From Burkholderia sp. WSM2232 (GTDB lineage: Bacteria > Pseudomonadota > Gammaproteobacteria > Burkholderiales > Burkholderiaceae): 64,000 bases of DNA. Numbering within the stretch: position 1 is the stretch's first letter; each line of letters begins with the position of its first letter. This document shows positions 30,955 to 39,719 of the stretch, piece after piece. The DNA is taken from NCBI RefSeq assembly GCF_000472545.1, contig NZ_AWZV01000016.1:62001-126000 (forward strand). The letters are read 5' to 3'. Both the position numbers and the translations under genes were made by a program. Below the pieces are notes generated by a model. That model searched no databases and was not told where the DNA came from. It saw nothing but the letters and a program-made list of their open reading frames with translations.

Positions 30955-31674
30955 GGGGAGGGCGGGGCGGCGGCGCCGTGTCTTTCGCTCCGGAGTGGTG
31001 TTCAAGCTGGCTGGGCACCACGGCGCGCGTCCGTCGCATATCGACTTCTTCTGCGCTCGCTAAGCCGGGCGGTCGCTATTTTCATATACCGGTGGCGAAC
31101 GGCTTCGTATGCGTCTCGACACTGTCAGAATCGGCGAAGGCGCGTAAATCCTGGTGGCGGCAGGCATTCTGTCGATTCACCATGTGCGGCTGTCTTTGAC
31201 TTGCAACTGTCGCGCACCGTAGCGCGCATATCTATAAAGCAGTCCACTTCGCCAGCAAGGCGATTTGCTCGCGGTTCGCGCTTACCATCGGGGCTCACGC
31301 CTGAAGGGCAGCGCCCGCGCCGTCTCCTGAACGCTGCCCGCGCTTCCCGCACCAAGCCATCCATCATCGTCCTGTTGCCTGCCCGATGATGTTCATTGCC
31401 TTCCCTTCGCGACGGGCAGCTCTGCCGGTCATCAGCTGATCAGTCATACGGGTCAAGGCGATGGCGCTTGCGCCAGAGTGACATTCACCTGTTCGCCGCG
31501 AGCCATGACAAAGGCGAAAAACGAAGTGGCCGTCGCAACAGCGGCACGGCTTGATTGCCCCGCAGGGATTCAGCGCGCCAAGCGATTTCGCCACCTCATT
31601 TTCGGACGCGTCTGATTGCCGCCGATACCTCACGTCCCCAGTATGCGCAAACACTCGATTAAGGAGGCGCATGA
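30955..31674. other. Gene-poor left flank of the T6SS cassette
   Basis: 720 bases with no supported gene: open frames on both strands are short and lack ribosome binding sites. It contains the leader of vgrG, with GGAGGCGC just before the start. No insertion sequence ends, direct repeat of tRNA-Ser, or terminator was found. Confidence 0.5.
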
Positions 31675-34212
31675 ATGGCGGCAGTTGATCGGCTCTCTAC
31701 GGCCCTGACTGGCAGGCAAACGTACCACCTGAACGTACCAGCTACGCCTGCAGCGAGGGAGTTGTCGGTGATGGCTTTCACGGCCACCGAAAGAATGGGA
31801 GCGCCTACCGAAATAAGGATCGTCGCAACCCATCCGCAGCAGTTGTCGCGCGTCGATTTCCTCAATCAGGACGCCACGTTTTCCATCACGCAGAGCGATG
31901 GAACGGTCCGCAAATTCAGCGGTTTCATAGAGCGCCTGTCCACCATTAAAACCACCCGCGATGAGGTAAAGCACGAGTTCCTGCTGCGATCGCATTACGG
32001 ACGGCTCGCGGCGGTGACACGCACCAAAATCTATCAGCATGTGAGCACGCCCGACATTCTGGCGGTAGGGCTGTGCGCACACGGCATGCGCGAGCACCAG
32101 TTCAGTTTCCGGCTGCGCGGTACATATCCGACGCACGCCTTCCGCATGCAGTATGGAATGACGGACCTGGCCTATCAGCACATGATGCAGGAAAAGGCCG
32201 GCGTCTACAGCTTCATCCAGGAGACGGAATACGGCGACCAGGTGGTGTATGGCGATGATGTGGATCACTACATCTACGAGCCGCGCATGGTAGTGCCGTA
32301 CCGCGAAACGGCAGGCCTGGAAGCAGGCGGCGTGGAGGCGGTCACGTCGATCATGACGCACGCTGTTACTGTGCCGCAGTCGCTCTGCGTGGCGGACTAC
32401 AACCCTCGGAAATCATGGGAGCGCTTTCGGGACACGGTGAATGTGGCGCCGCAAGATTCGACTACTTACGGCCAATCCTATGTGTACGGAACTCATCACC
32501 TCGATCAGGCAGGCGCGAAATGGGAGGCGCAACTCCGCCACGAAGCGGCAATTGCCTGGCAGGTTGTTTATGAAGGCGAGAGCAACGTTCTGGCGTTGCA
32601 GCCGGGGCGGGTGTTCGAAACGGACATCGTGCTGCCCGATGCTCCGAAAGGCCAGTTGGTTGTCGAGATCACCCATAGCGGCGCGCGCGACAAGCCCTAT
32701 ACCAACCGCTACAAAGCGATTCCTGCCGACCGGCGTTTCCGTTTCAAGCTGGAACCGCAAAATTGGGCGAGGGTGAGCGGCACTCTGTCCGCGCGCGTCA
32801 CCAGTCCGGATTCCTACACATATGCCTACCTCACCGCCGATGGCCACTATACCGTGCGTTTCGATGCGGATTTCGAGACCTGGCCGAATGGCGGCGAGAG
32901 TGTTCCCCTGCGCCTCGCAAAACCGTTCGCGGGCAAGCTGCAAACGGGGTTTCACTTTCCGGCGCTGCACGATTCTGAAGCAGTCATCGCCTGCCGGGAC
33001 GGCGACCCGGATAAGCCCGAAATAACGGGTTTTCACCACCATAGCCAGGCGCCCGATCTGGTGACGAACGATCGCCGCTGGCTGTCGCGCAATGTAATTC
33101 GCACGCAAAAGAACAACAAGATCCGCTTCGAGGACTGGAAGGGTGAGGAGGGTATCAAGGTCAGCACTGAGCATTCGGGCAAGTCGCAACTGAATCTGGG
33201 CTACCTGGTAAACAACAAGCTGGAGTGCCGGGGCGAAGGCTATGAGCTTCGCACCTCCGGTTACGGGGTCAACCGCGCGGGCAAAGGCTTGCATCTGACG
33301 GCTTACGATCGCCCCGCCGCAACCGGCCAGCAACTGGACATGCAGGAAGCCATCGCTCAGCTCGAGAGCGCACTTGAGCTCGCAAAGGGGTTGGCCACAT
33401 CGGCGAACAGCGCCAAGGCGCAGCCTGCCGATACGCAAGCGCAACAACAGGTGAAGGACGATCTGGATGGCCTGAAGCAGCCCGGACTACTTATGAGCGC
33501 GCCTGCCTCAGTTGCGCTTGTCGCGGGCGGTGGCGTGCAGTTCTCCGCGCAGGGCAATATTTCGACCGTGATTGGGAAGAACGCTGACTGGAGCGTGCTG
33601 AAGCGCTTCACGGTCGCAGCGGGCGAAAACCTTTCGTTGTTCGCACACAAGCTGGGGCTGAAGATTTTCGCGGCGAAAGGCCCGCTCGAGATCCAGGCGC
33701 AGAACGGCCCTATGTCGCTCACTGCCGCCAAGGATGTGAACGTTGCAAGCGTCAACGGAAAAGTGGACCTCGCGGCGGCAAAGGAAATTATCCTGGAGTG
33801 CGGCGGCGCGTTCGTGCGGCTCAAGGACGGCTCTATCACGCTCGGCGGTCCCGGCGATCTTTTCCTCAAGACGATCACGGTCCAGAAGAAGAGCACGGCG
33901 TCGATGGATACGCCGATGCCGTCCATGCCACGCGGCACGCCCGCCGTCACCGATCTGGAGTTTCGCCGGATCTATCCCGATGGCTCACCCGTAGCCGGCG
34001 CCCGCTACGTGGCGCGGCTCGACAACGGGACCGTGCAGCGGGGCACGCTCGACGCCGAGGGATACATGCGCCTGAGCGGCGTGTCCGCCGGCATTCGCGC
34101 GCAGGTGCGGTACACCGATGACCCGAACCCCCACCGCAGCATTCACACATTGGCTCCGGACGACGACCTCGGCGATGTGATGACGGCGACGAAGACGGGG
34201 GCAAAGGCATGA
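31675..34212 (+). CDS. vgrG: Type VI secretion system spike protein VgrG with C-terminal extension
   Basis: An 845-residue VgrG, the trimeric tip of the T6SS tube that carries effectors into target cells. Residues ~10-390 are the gp27-like base (VMAFTATERMGAPTEIRIVA; FIQETEYGDQVVYGDD), ~400-560 the gp5/OB region (NKIRFEDWKGEEGIKVSTEH), ~600-745 a DUF2345 beta-rich needle (LVAGGGVQFSAQGN, ILECGGAFVRLKDGSITLGG), and ~760-845 a transthyretin/carboxypeptidase-regulatory-like domain (RRIYPDGSPVAGARYVARL). The last domain probably docks the next gene's product. The stop overlaps the effector start (ATGA at 34209). No structural T6SS genes are in the window. Confidence 0.92.
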   Translation: MAAVDRLSTALTGRQTYHLNVPATPAARELSVMAFTATERMGAPTEIRIVATHPQQLSRVDFLNQDATFSITQSDGTVRKFSGFIERLSTIKTTRDEVKHEFLLRSHYGRLAAVTRTKIYQHVSTPDILAVGLCAHGMREHQFSFRLRGTYPTHAFRMQYGMTDLAYQHMMQEKAGVYSFIQETEYGDQVVYGDDVDHYIYEPRMVVPYRETAGLEAGGVEAVTSIMTHAVTVPQSLCVADYNPRKSWERFRDTVNVAPQDSTTYGQSYVYGTHHLDQAGAKWEAQLRHEAAIAWQVVYEGESNVLALQPGRVFETDIVLPDAPKGQLVVEITHSGARDKPYTNRYKAIPADRRFRFKLEPQNWARVSGTLSARVTSPDSYTYAYLTADGHYTVRFDADFETWPNGGESVPLRLAKPFAGKLQTGFHFPALHDSEAVIACRDGDPDKPEITGFHHHSQAPDLVTNDRRWLSRNVIRTQKNNKIRFEDWKGEEGIKVSTEHSGKSQLNLGYLVNNKLECRGEGYELRTSGYGVNRAGKGLHLTAYDRPAATGQQLDMQEAIAQLESALELAKGLATSANSAKAQPADTQAQQQVKDDLDGLKQPGLLMSAPASVALVAGGGVQFSAQGNISTVIGKNADWSVLKRFTVAAGENLSLFAHKLGLKIFAAKGPLEIQAQNGPMSLTAAKDVNVASVNGKVDLAAAKEIILECGGAFVRLKDGSITLGGPGDLFLKTITVQKKSTASMDTPMPSMPRGTPAVTDLEFRRIYPDGSPVAGARYVARLDNGTVQRGTLDAEGYMRLSGVSAGIRAQVRYTDDPNPHRSIHTLAPDDDLGDVMTATKTGAKA

Positions 34213-35630
34213 CCATGCTGGGTGAGGTATGGGACGAGGCGGTGCGCGCGTATGACTGGCTGAAGTCACTGACGCTCGGGGAATTTGCGGAGGAACGGCC
34301 TACCAGTGTGATCGTGACGGACATGCTGCTTGCGATGACCGTGCCGGGCGCGGTGATCGTCACGAGCGCACGCGATCTGGCGGCGGTATGTCTGAGGCTT
34401 GGCCGGCGGTACGAAGGCGTGGCGAGCGACGCACAGAATGCAGCGCATCCCGAGTGGCAGGAATGGGTGGTCCTGATCGCGTCGGCGCTAGGCGTGTTTG
34501 GCCCGGTCATCTGCGCGGCGGTGGGGTCGCTTGTTGGCGCAATGATCGGTGACGAGGCGGCAGCAGTGATCCGCGCGGTCTGCCTGCTTCTGATTGACCG
34601 GGGCGGCCAGGTGCTGGAGAAGGTGGTGGGGTTTCTGGCGCGCTTCACGAAAGGCAACATCGTCAAGCTGCTTCAGAAAATCCACTTCGCCGCGTACGGC
34701 GACGCCCTGATCAGAAAGCTCAACGAGTTCCTCCAGGGCATGCGGGCGCTCATCGTGAAGGCTCAGGGGCAATTGAGCCGCATCGAGTACATCGGGCGCG
34801 CGCGGGAACTGCTGGCGGCACTGGAGCGCATGGAAAAACGGTTCTACGCGGTACAGGTGAACTGCGTCGAGGAGATACCGCAGGCGCTGGCGAAGCTGGA
34901 CGAGGCGTTGCAGAAGCTGCTTCAGGACAAGCTGCCTCCAACGTATCATCCGGCCTACGCGGGCGTACCCGCCCCGATGCCTCCTGTATCCGGTCCCGAA
35001 AGAATGCGTGTGAGTTCGGGCATTGGCGAGCCGCCGAAGGTGTTGCCCATGAGGCGCGACGGTGTCGATGCGGCTGGCGGCGCGGTCCACGGTGACGCGG
35101 GTCGATTGCCCGAGCCGCAGGAGCCGGTGCCGGGCAGCAGCAACGTACACCGCGACGACGTGGCAACGATGAGCCGCGCGCAAAAGGGTATCTTTGGCGA
35201 GAAGGTCAGCGATGACTTCATGAAAGCGAGGGGCTACCGTTCGGAGCTGTCGGAAAGCCGGCAGATGCGTTTGCTGGAGCAGCAGCCGACGGGGCGGGGG
35301 ATTGACGGCGTGTATCGCAAACCGCCCGGCGAGCCGCCACCGCCGTATGTGGTTACGGAGACGAAGTTTCGGACGGGAGGGAAGTTCACTCCGGACCAGT
35401 TGCCGATCACAAAGAGCTCCGGTAAGCAGATGAGCGGGCCTTGGATTTCGGATCGCCTTGAGGATGCAGTGGGCGACGAAACAATGCTCCTCATCCGGGA
35501 GGAGGGGTATGAGTCATGGCTAATGGTTGTTGATGACTTCGGTAAGGTAGCAGATATCACCAAGCTGGATGTGAGAGGCGATGCGCTGTTGAATGCAGCC
35601 GGTCACCCGGTGAAGGTGCCCGTGAACTAG
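34209..35630 (+). CDS. Putative T6SS effector with PD-(D/E)xK (PoNe-like) nuclease domain
   Basis: A 473-residue protein coupled to vgrG by an ATGA overlap. Residues ~33-55 and ~85-113 are hydrophobic, possibly for crossing the target inner membrane; ~150-245 are helical; ~250-315 are a Pro/Gly-rich linker. The C-terminal domain (~320-473) has QKGIFGEKVSDDFMKARGY, then Asp366 in GRGIDGVY and Glu384-x-Lys386 in VVTETKF, the pattern of a PD-(D/E)xK nuclease. With the DUF1910/1911-like gene next door this fits the PoNe/PoNi DNase toxin-immunity type. No PAAR motif or adaptor gene is seen. Function is inferred from motif and context. Confidence 0.7.
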   Translation: MTMLGEVWDEAVRAYDWLKSLTLGEFAEERPTSVIVTDMLLAMTVPGAVIVTSARDLAAVCLRLGRRYEGVASDAQNAAHPEWQEWVVLIASALGVFGPVICAAVGSLVGAMIGDEAAAVIRAVCLLLIDRGGQVLEKVVGFLARFTKGNIVKLLQKIHFAAYGDALIRKLNEFLQGMRALIVKAQGQLSRIEYIGRARELLAALERMEKRFYAVQVNCVEEIPQALAKLDEALQKLLQDKLPPTYHPAYAGVPAPMPPVSGPERMRVSSGIGEPPKVLPMRRDGVDAAGGAVHGDAGRLPEPQEPVPGSSNVHRDDVATMSRAQKGIFGEKVSDDFMKARGYRSELSESRQMRLLEQQPTGRGIDGVYRKPPGEPPPPYVVTETKFRTGGKFTPDQLPITKSSGKQMSGPWISDRLEDAVGDETMLLIREEGYESWLMVVDDFGKVADITKLDVRGDALLNAAGHPVKVPVN

Positions 35631-35656
35631 GGATTCAAAAGATAAAGGTGTTATTC

Positions 35657-36643
35657 ATGACCGAATCGTTTGACAAAATCAAGCGTGACCCAATGCTGCC
35701 GGAACACCATTACCGGGAGAAGTTGGCGTTATTCGAAAATCACTTGGTTAGTCCGAAAGTCGCACAGCTCTTAACGGCTCCAGAAAAATTTCCCGGACAC
35801 AAACAACAGTTGATTTGGGGGCAAGCAGGCGATGCGCTTCGTCTTCTGATTGCGCGTTATTCTGCTGGGGAGGACGTTGCATCACTGAAGCGTTACGCCG
35901 TTCGCGCCTTGACATTGTTAGTGAGATATCGCGAGGTCGACGGCAGCCAGCTAAAGCTGTGGGAACCCGACGCCTATCAGTATGTGTTGTGGCTGCTATC
36001 GCTGGCGGTGCTGTTGGGCCTCAAAGAATGGGTGCCGACGATCGCGACGTGGATCAGCACGGATTCCGAGGATGGCCAAGACCTGCTGGTGAGCCGCCTG
36101 TTTGGCCGCTTTGGCGTCTCGCTACCCGGTGAGTCGCTGATGCACGAAAAGCCGTACGCTGATCTGCTGCGAGCGACTGAGACGCAAGGCGAGGCGCAAC
36201 AGAGTGCCATGGCCGATTATCTTAAACGCTGGTATGGCGGCATGAAGAACTGCTACTGGTATGACCGTCACAAGCGGCTGCACGCCTTCTTTTTCGGTTA
36301 TTGGGCCTTTGAGGCCGGTCTGGTAACCGTGCTGTGGAACATCGACGACAGCAGCTATCGCGACATGCGTTTCTATCCGAAAGACCTGGTGGACTTTGCG
36401 CGCGAGCACGGGGCGCTTGCGCAGGGCGAACTGCCGAAACCGCATGTTTCAGGAAAGACTGGCGAGCGCTGCCCATATGCAGGCCGTTGGGGCGTGCTTG
36501 AATCACCGGGCGCGTTTGTCCAGGAGCGCATTTTCAAGGAAGGCGACGTGTTCCCCGAAGGCATCGGTCAGGATGGCAAGGAAGGCCCGGTAACGTGGGT
36601 CGTGATGAAACGCGAGGACGGTGGCCCGACCCGCGAGGCGTGA
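35657..36643 (+). CDS. T6SS immunity protein, DUF1910/DUF1911 (PoNi-like), copy 1
   Basis: A 328-residue soluble protein with the two-part build of PoNi immunity proteins. The N-terminal DUF1910-like part (residues ~1-100, HYREKLALFENHLVSP, LLIARYSAGED) is followed by a DUF1911-like part beginning WEPDAYQYVLWLLSLAVLLG and containing GYWAFEAGLV, IDDSSYRDMRFYPKDLVDFA. It lies 26 bases after the intact toxin gene and is the most likely cognate antidote. AAAGGTG precedes the ATG at 35657. The 3' part is nearly identical to copies 2 and 3; the 5' part is divergent and richer in A+T. Confidence 0.72.
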   Translation: MTESFDKIKRDPMLPEHHYREKLALFENHLVSPKVAQLLTAPEKFPGHKQQLIWGQAGDALRLLIARYSAGEDVASLKRYAVRALTLLVRYREVDGSQLKLWEPDAYQYVLWLLSLAVLLGLKEWVPTIATWISTDSEDGQDLLVSRLFGRFGVSLPGESLMHEKPYADLLRATETQGEAQQSAMADYLKRWYGGMKNCYWYDRHKRLHAFFFGYWAFEAGLVTVLWNIDDSSYRDMRFYPKDLVDFAREHGALAQGELPKPHVSGKTGERCPYAGRWGVLESPGAFVQERIFKEGDVFPEGIGQDGKEGPVTWVVMKREDGGPTREA

Positions 36644-36778
36644 GTTGTGGCTCATCCGCGATTTCCGGCATCCGACGCGGTGCCGGTTTTCGTCCCGCTC
36701 GGCGCAGACCATCCTGCCGCCGCGATCTTGATACTCAACGAGTACGACAACCTCATACCGCAAGCCATCGCGGTCTGA
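35954..36778 (+). repeat. Direct repeat A (immunity 3' part plus 43-codon ORF)
   Basis: Shares high identity with 37374-38189 and 39030-39854 from the LWEPDAYQY codons to the end of the small trailing ORF. Confidence 0.85.
36647..36778 (+). CDS. 43-residue ORF downstream of immunity copy 1
   Basis: A GTG-initiated ORF (VAHPRFPASDAVPVFVPLGA at the start, ending IAV) three bases after the immunity stop. An equally long ORF occurs after copy 3 and a disrupted one after copy 2. It may be a short coupled gene or just part of the duplicated segment. I do not recognise it. Confidence 0.35.
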   Translation: MAHPRFPASDAVPVFVPLGADHPAAAILILNEYDNLIPQAIAV

Positions 36779-36786
36779 CAGCGGGC

Positions 36787-37031
36787 CCTACCCCGAGCGA
36801 TTTGTCAATGACGAAGTCTGGCAAGCAGATGAGTGATGGATGGGTTCGTCCACGCCGTCGTCATGCGTTGGAAACGATGACCAGGCGGACGCGATCACGG
36901 ACGAAGGTTACGATGCTTGGCTGATGGTTGTGGACGAGAACGGCAAGGTTTCGAGCATTACCCAGCTTGACAAAACCGGGGGCGCGCTATCCGATGCGGC
37001 CGGCCGGCCAATCGCGATACCCGCTGATTGA
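36787..37031 (+). pseudogene. Decayed toxin C-terminus between immunity copies 1 and 2
   Basis: The translation shows MTKSGKQMSDGWV, then after a frameshift near 36845-36870 DEGYDAWLMVVDENGKV and a tail ending PIAIPAD. These match the last ~75 residues of the intact toxin (TKSSGKQMSGPWIS; EEGYESWLMVVDDFGKV; PVKVPVN). The catalytic Asp and Glu-x-Lys segment is missing, so it cannot be an active nuclease. Confidence 0.75.
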
Positions 37032-37074
37032 GCAGTGGGACGTGAAGCCAGATACAAATGACGAGCGAAACAAA

Positions 37075-38061
37075 ATGAACGGATCATTCGACGATCTAAA
37101 GCGTGAGGTTCTGCTTCCTGAGCTTCATTACCGGGAAAAGATCAAGTACAAGGAGAGCAGGCTGGTGAGGCTTGCGCAAATGCTCTCGGATCCTGAGAAA
37201 TTTCCTGGGCATAAACAGGGGCTATCATGGGATCAAACCACTATTTCATTAGAAATGGCGATCGCCCGATATTCAGCTGGTGATGCATTAGGTTCAGTCA
37301 GGCCTCATTTCATTCGTTGTCTTGAATTATTTAAGGCCCACTACGCGTCATACCCCGAGTATGCGCGACTGCGGCTGTGGGAGCCTGACGCCTATCAGTA
37401 CGTAATGTGGCTGCTGTCGCTGACGGTGCTGTTTGGGCTAAAGGAATGGGCGCCGACCATCGCGACGTGGGTCAGCACCGATCCCGAGGACGGCCAGGAC
37501 GTACTGGTGAGCCGCCTGTTTGGCCGCTTTGGCGTTTCGCTGCCCGGTGAGTCGCTGATGCACGAAAAGCCGTACGCTGATCTGCTGCGAGCGACTGAAG
37601 CGCAAGGCGAGGCGCAACGGAGTGCCATGGCTGATTATCTGAAACGCTGGTATGGCGGCATGAAGAACTGCTACTGGTACGATGGCCATAAGAATCTGGG
37701 AGTTTTCTTCTTCGGTTACTGGGCCTTTGAGGCCGGTCTGGTAACCGTGCTGTGGAACATCGACGACAGCAGCTATCGCGACATGCGTTTTTATCCAAAA
37801 GACCTGGTGGACTTTGCGCGCGAGCAGGGGGCGCTTTCGCAGGGCGAAATGCCGAAACCGCATATTTCGGGAAGGACTGGCGAGCGCTGCCCGTATGCCG
37901 GCCGTTGGGGCGTGCTTGAATCACCGGGGGCGTTTGTCCAGGAGCGCATGTTCAAGGAAGGCGACGTGTTTCCCGAAGGCATCGGTCGGGATGGCAAGGA
38001 AGGCCCGGTAACGTGGATCGTGATGAAACGCGAGGACGGCGGCCCGACCCGGCAAGCGTAA
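37075..38061 (+). CDS. T6SS immunity protein, DUF1910/DUF1911 (PoNi-like), copy 2
   Basis: A 328-residue paralogue. From LWEPDAYQYVMWLLSLTVLFG to the end it is nearly identical to copies 1 and 3, with GLKEW, GYWAFEAGLVTVLWNIDDS and the C-terminal EGDVFPEGIGRDGKEG segment. The first ~100 residues are distinct (NGSFDDLKREVLLPELHYRE; HYASYPEYARLR). The start is the ATG at 37075; an open frame upstream belongs to the toxin remnant. It would protect against a toxin variant whose gene is now only the remnant before it. Confidence 0.72.
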   Translation: MNGSFDDLKREVLLPELHYREKIKYKESRLVRLAQMLSDPEKFPGHKQGLSWDQTTISLEMAIARYSAGDALGSVRPHFIRCLELFKAHYASYPEYARLRLWEPDAYQYVMWLLSLTVLFGLKEWAPTIATWVSTDPEDGQDVLVSRLFGRFGVSLPGESLMHEKPYADLLRATEAQGEAQRSAMADYLKRWYGGMKNCYWYDGHKNLGVFFFGYWAFEAGLVTVLWNIDDSSYRDMRFYPKDLVDFAREQGALSQGEMPKPHISGRTGERCPYAGRWGVLESPGAFVQERMFKEGDVFPEGIGRDGKEGPVTWIVMKREDGGPTRQA

Positions 38062-38189
38062 GCTGTGGCTCATTCGCAATTTCCGGCATCCGACGCGGTG
38101 CCGGTTTTCGTCCCGCTCGGCGCAGAACATCCTGCCGCCGCGATCTTAATACTCGACGAGTACGACAGCCCGTCAGCAAACTATTGCGG
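37374..38189 (+). repeat. Direct repeat B (immunity 3' part plus small ORF, disrupted)
   Basis: Second copy of the ~820-base repeat. Its small ORF (from GTG at 38065) loses the common ending and runs into the vgrG fragment at about 38205. Confidence 0.85.
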
Positions 38190-38204
38190 TCTGAGAGCGG
38201 GGCC

Positions 38205-38718
38205 GCGCGTCCAGCAGCGTCAACGGCAAGTTCAAGCTCTCGGTGGCAAAGCGAATCGTCCTCGAATGCCGCTGCGCGTTCGTGCGGATCCCGGATGGCT
38301 TCATCACGCTCGGTGGGCCCGGCGGCCTGTTCCTCAAAACAATCACGGTCCAGAAGCAAGACAGGATGCGTCAGTTGGAGCAGCCGACGGGGCGGGGGAT
38401 TGACGGTGTATATCGCAAACCGCCCCGCGAGCCGCCACCGCCGTATGTGGTTACGGAGACGAAGTTTCGGACGGGGGGAAGTTTGATGCCAAAAATTTGC
38501 CGACGACTAAGGGCTCTCCCGGGTATCCAAGTGCAAGACAGATGGACGATGACTGGGTCGAAGACAGACTTGTAGACGTGGTGGGCCGGAGGACTGCTGC
38601 CGATATCAGTAAGGGAGGGTATGACAAATGGCTGGTGATCGTAGATGAATCGGGTAAGGTCGTGGACATTACGAAGCTGGACGGAAATGCCCACGCGATT
38701 GGCAAAATACCGCTTTGA
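38205..38718 (+). pseudogene. vgrG-toxin fusion remnant with frameshift
   Basis: The segment first encodes a diverged end of the VgrG DUF2345 domain (SVNGK, AKRIVLEC, GFITLGGPGGLFLKTITVQK) and then joins directly to the toxin domain (EQPTGRGIDGVYRK, VVTETKFRTG). One G is missing in the run near 38473-38480 compared with the intact toxin, shifting the frame; the tail continues as KNLPTTKGSP, WVEDRLVDVVG and GYDKWLVIVDESGKV to the TGA at 38716. The VgrG extension and toxin N-terminus are deleted. Catalytic residues Asp and Glu-x-Lys are still encoded before the shift. Confidence 0.8.
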
Positions 38719-38726
38719 GGGACGGC

Positions 38727-39719
38727 ATGAGTGAACTCTTTGATCAGGTCAAGCGCGAGCCCTTGCTCCCCAAGACCCACTACGATGAGACGTTGGAGTT
38801 TTACGAAAATCTGTTAATTGATCCAGAAGTCGATCAGATCCTGGCGGATCCGGCAAAAGACGAAGGCCACAAAAAGCGTCTCTCTTGGGAGCGAACCGGT
38901 ACATCGCTCCGCATATTGATTGCGCGTTATTCAGCCGGGGAGGACGTTGGATCGCTGAGACCTTACGCCTTGCGCACGTTGGAATTATATTTGGCGCACC
39001 GCGCACGGTTTGCTGCCTACAACAAGTTAAAGCTGTGGGAACCTGACGCCTACCAGTACGTAATGTGGCTGCTGTCGCTGGCGGTGCTGTTGGGCCTCAA
39101 AGAATGGGTGCCGACGATCGCGACGTGGATCAGCACGGATTCCGAGGATGGCCAAGACCTGCTGGTGAGCCGCCTGTTTGGCCGCTTTGGCGTCTCGCTG
39201 CCCGGTGAGTCGCTGATGCACGAAAAGCCGTACGCTGATCTGCTGCGAGCGACTGAAACGCAAGGCGAGGCGCAACGGACTGCAATGGTCGGGTACCTCA
39301 AACGCTGGTACGGCGGCATGAAGAACTGCTACTGGTACGACCGACATAAACGCCTTGACGCCGGTTTCTTCGGTTATTGGGCCTTTGAGGCCGGCTTGGT
39401 AACCCTGCTGTGGAACATCGACGACAGCAGCTATCGCGACATGCGTTTTTACCCGAAAGACCTGGTGGACTTTGCGCGCGAGCACGGGGCGCTTACGCAG
39501 GGCGACGCGCCGAAACCGCATATTTCGGGAAAGACTGGCGAGCTCTGCCCGTATGCAGGCCGTTGGGGCGTGCTTGAATCACCGGGCGCGTTTGTCCAGG
39601 AGCGCATGTTCAAGGAAGGCGACGTGTTCCCCGAAGGCATGGGTCGGGATGGCAAGGAAGGCCCGGTAACGTGGATCGTGATGAAACGCGAGGACGGCGG
39701 CCCGACGCGCGAGGCGTAG
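38727..39719 (+). CDS. T6SS immunity protein, DUF1910/DUF1911 (PoNi-like), copy 3
   Basis: A 330-residue paralogue with a third type of N-terminal part (MSELFDQVKREPLLPKTHYD; LFDQ, DEGHKKRLSWERTG) joined to the same conserved C-terminal part starting LWEPDAYQYVMWLLSLAVLLG. GAGGGA at 38717-38722 gives a good ribosome binding site for the ATG at 38727, just after the stop of the toxin remnant. The pairing of remnant and immunity gene suggests it was the antidote of that lost toxin. Confidence 0.72.
   Translation: MSELFDQVKREPLLPKTHYDETLEFYENLLIDPEVDQILADPAKDEGHKKRLSWERTGTSLRILIARYSAGEDVGSLRPYALRTLELYLAHRARFAAYNKLKLWEPDAYQYVMWLLSLAVLLGLKEWVPTIATWISTDSEDGQDLLVSRLFGRFGVSLPGESLMHEKPYADLLRATETQGEAQRTAMVGYLKRWYGGMKNCYWYDRHKRLDAGFFGYWAFEAGLVTLLWNIDDSSYRDMRFYPKDLVDFAREHGALTQGDAPKPHISGKTGELCPYAGRWGVLESPGAFVQERMFKEGDVFPEGMGRDGKEGPVTWIVMKREDGGPTREA

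Noticed and set aside
30951-31199. 82-codon ORF left of vgrG
   Set aside because: No ribosome binding site; composition unlike a real protein.
31364-31672. 102-codon minus-strand ORF left of vgrG
   Set aside because: No start signal, Cys/Arg-rich shadow-like translation, and it overlaps the vgrG leader.
30955-31674. Attachment-site copy of tRNA-Ser left of the T6SS cassette
   Set aside because: No stretch matching the tRNA 3' end was found and no integrase gene is present.
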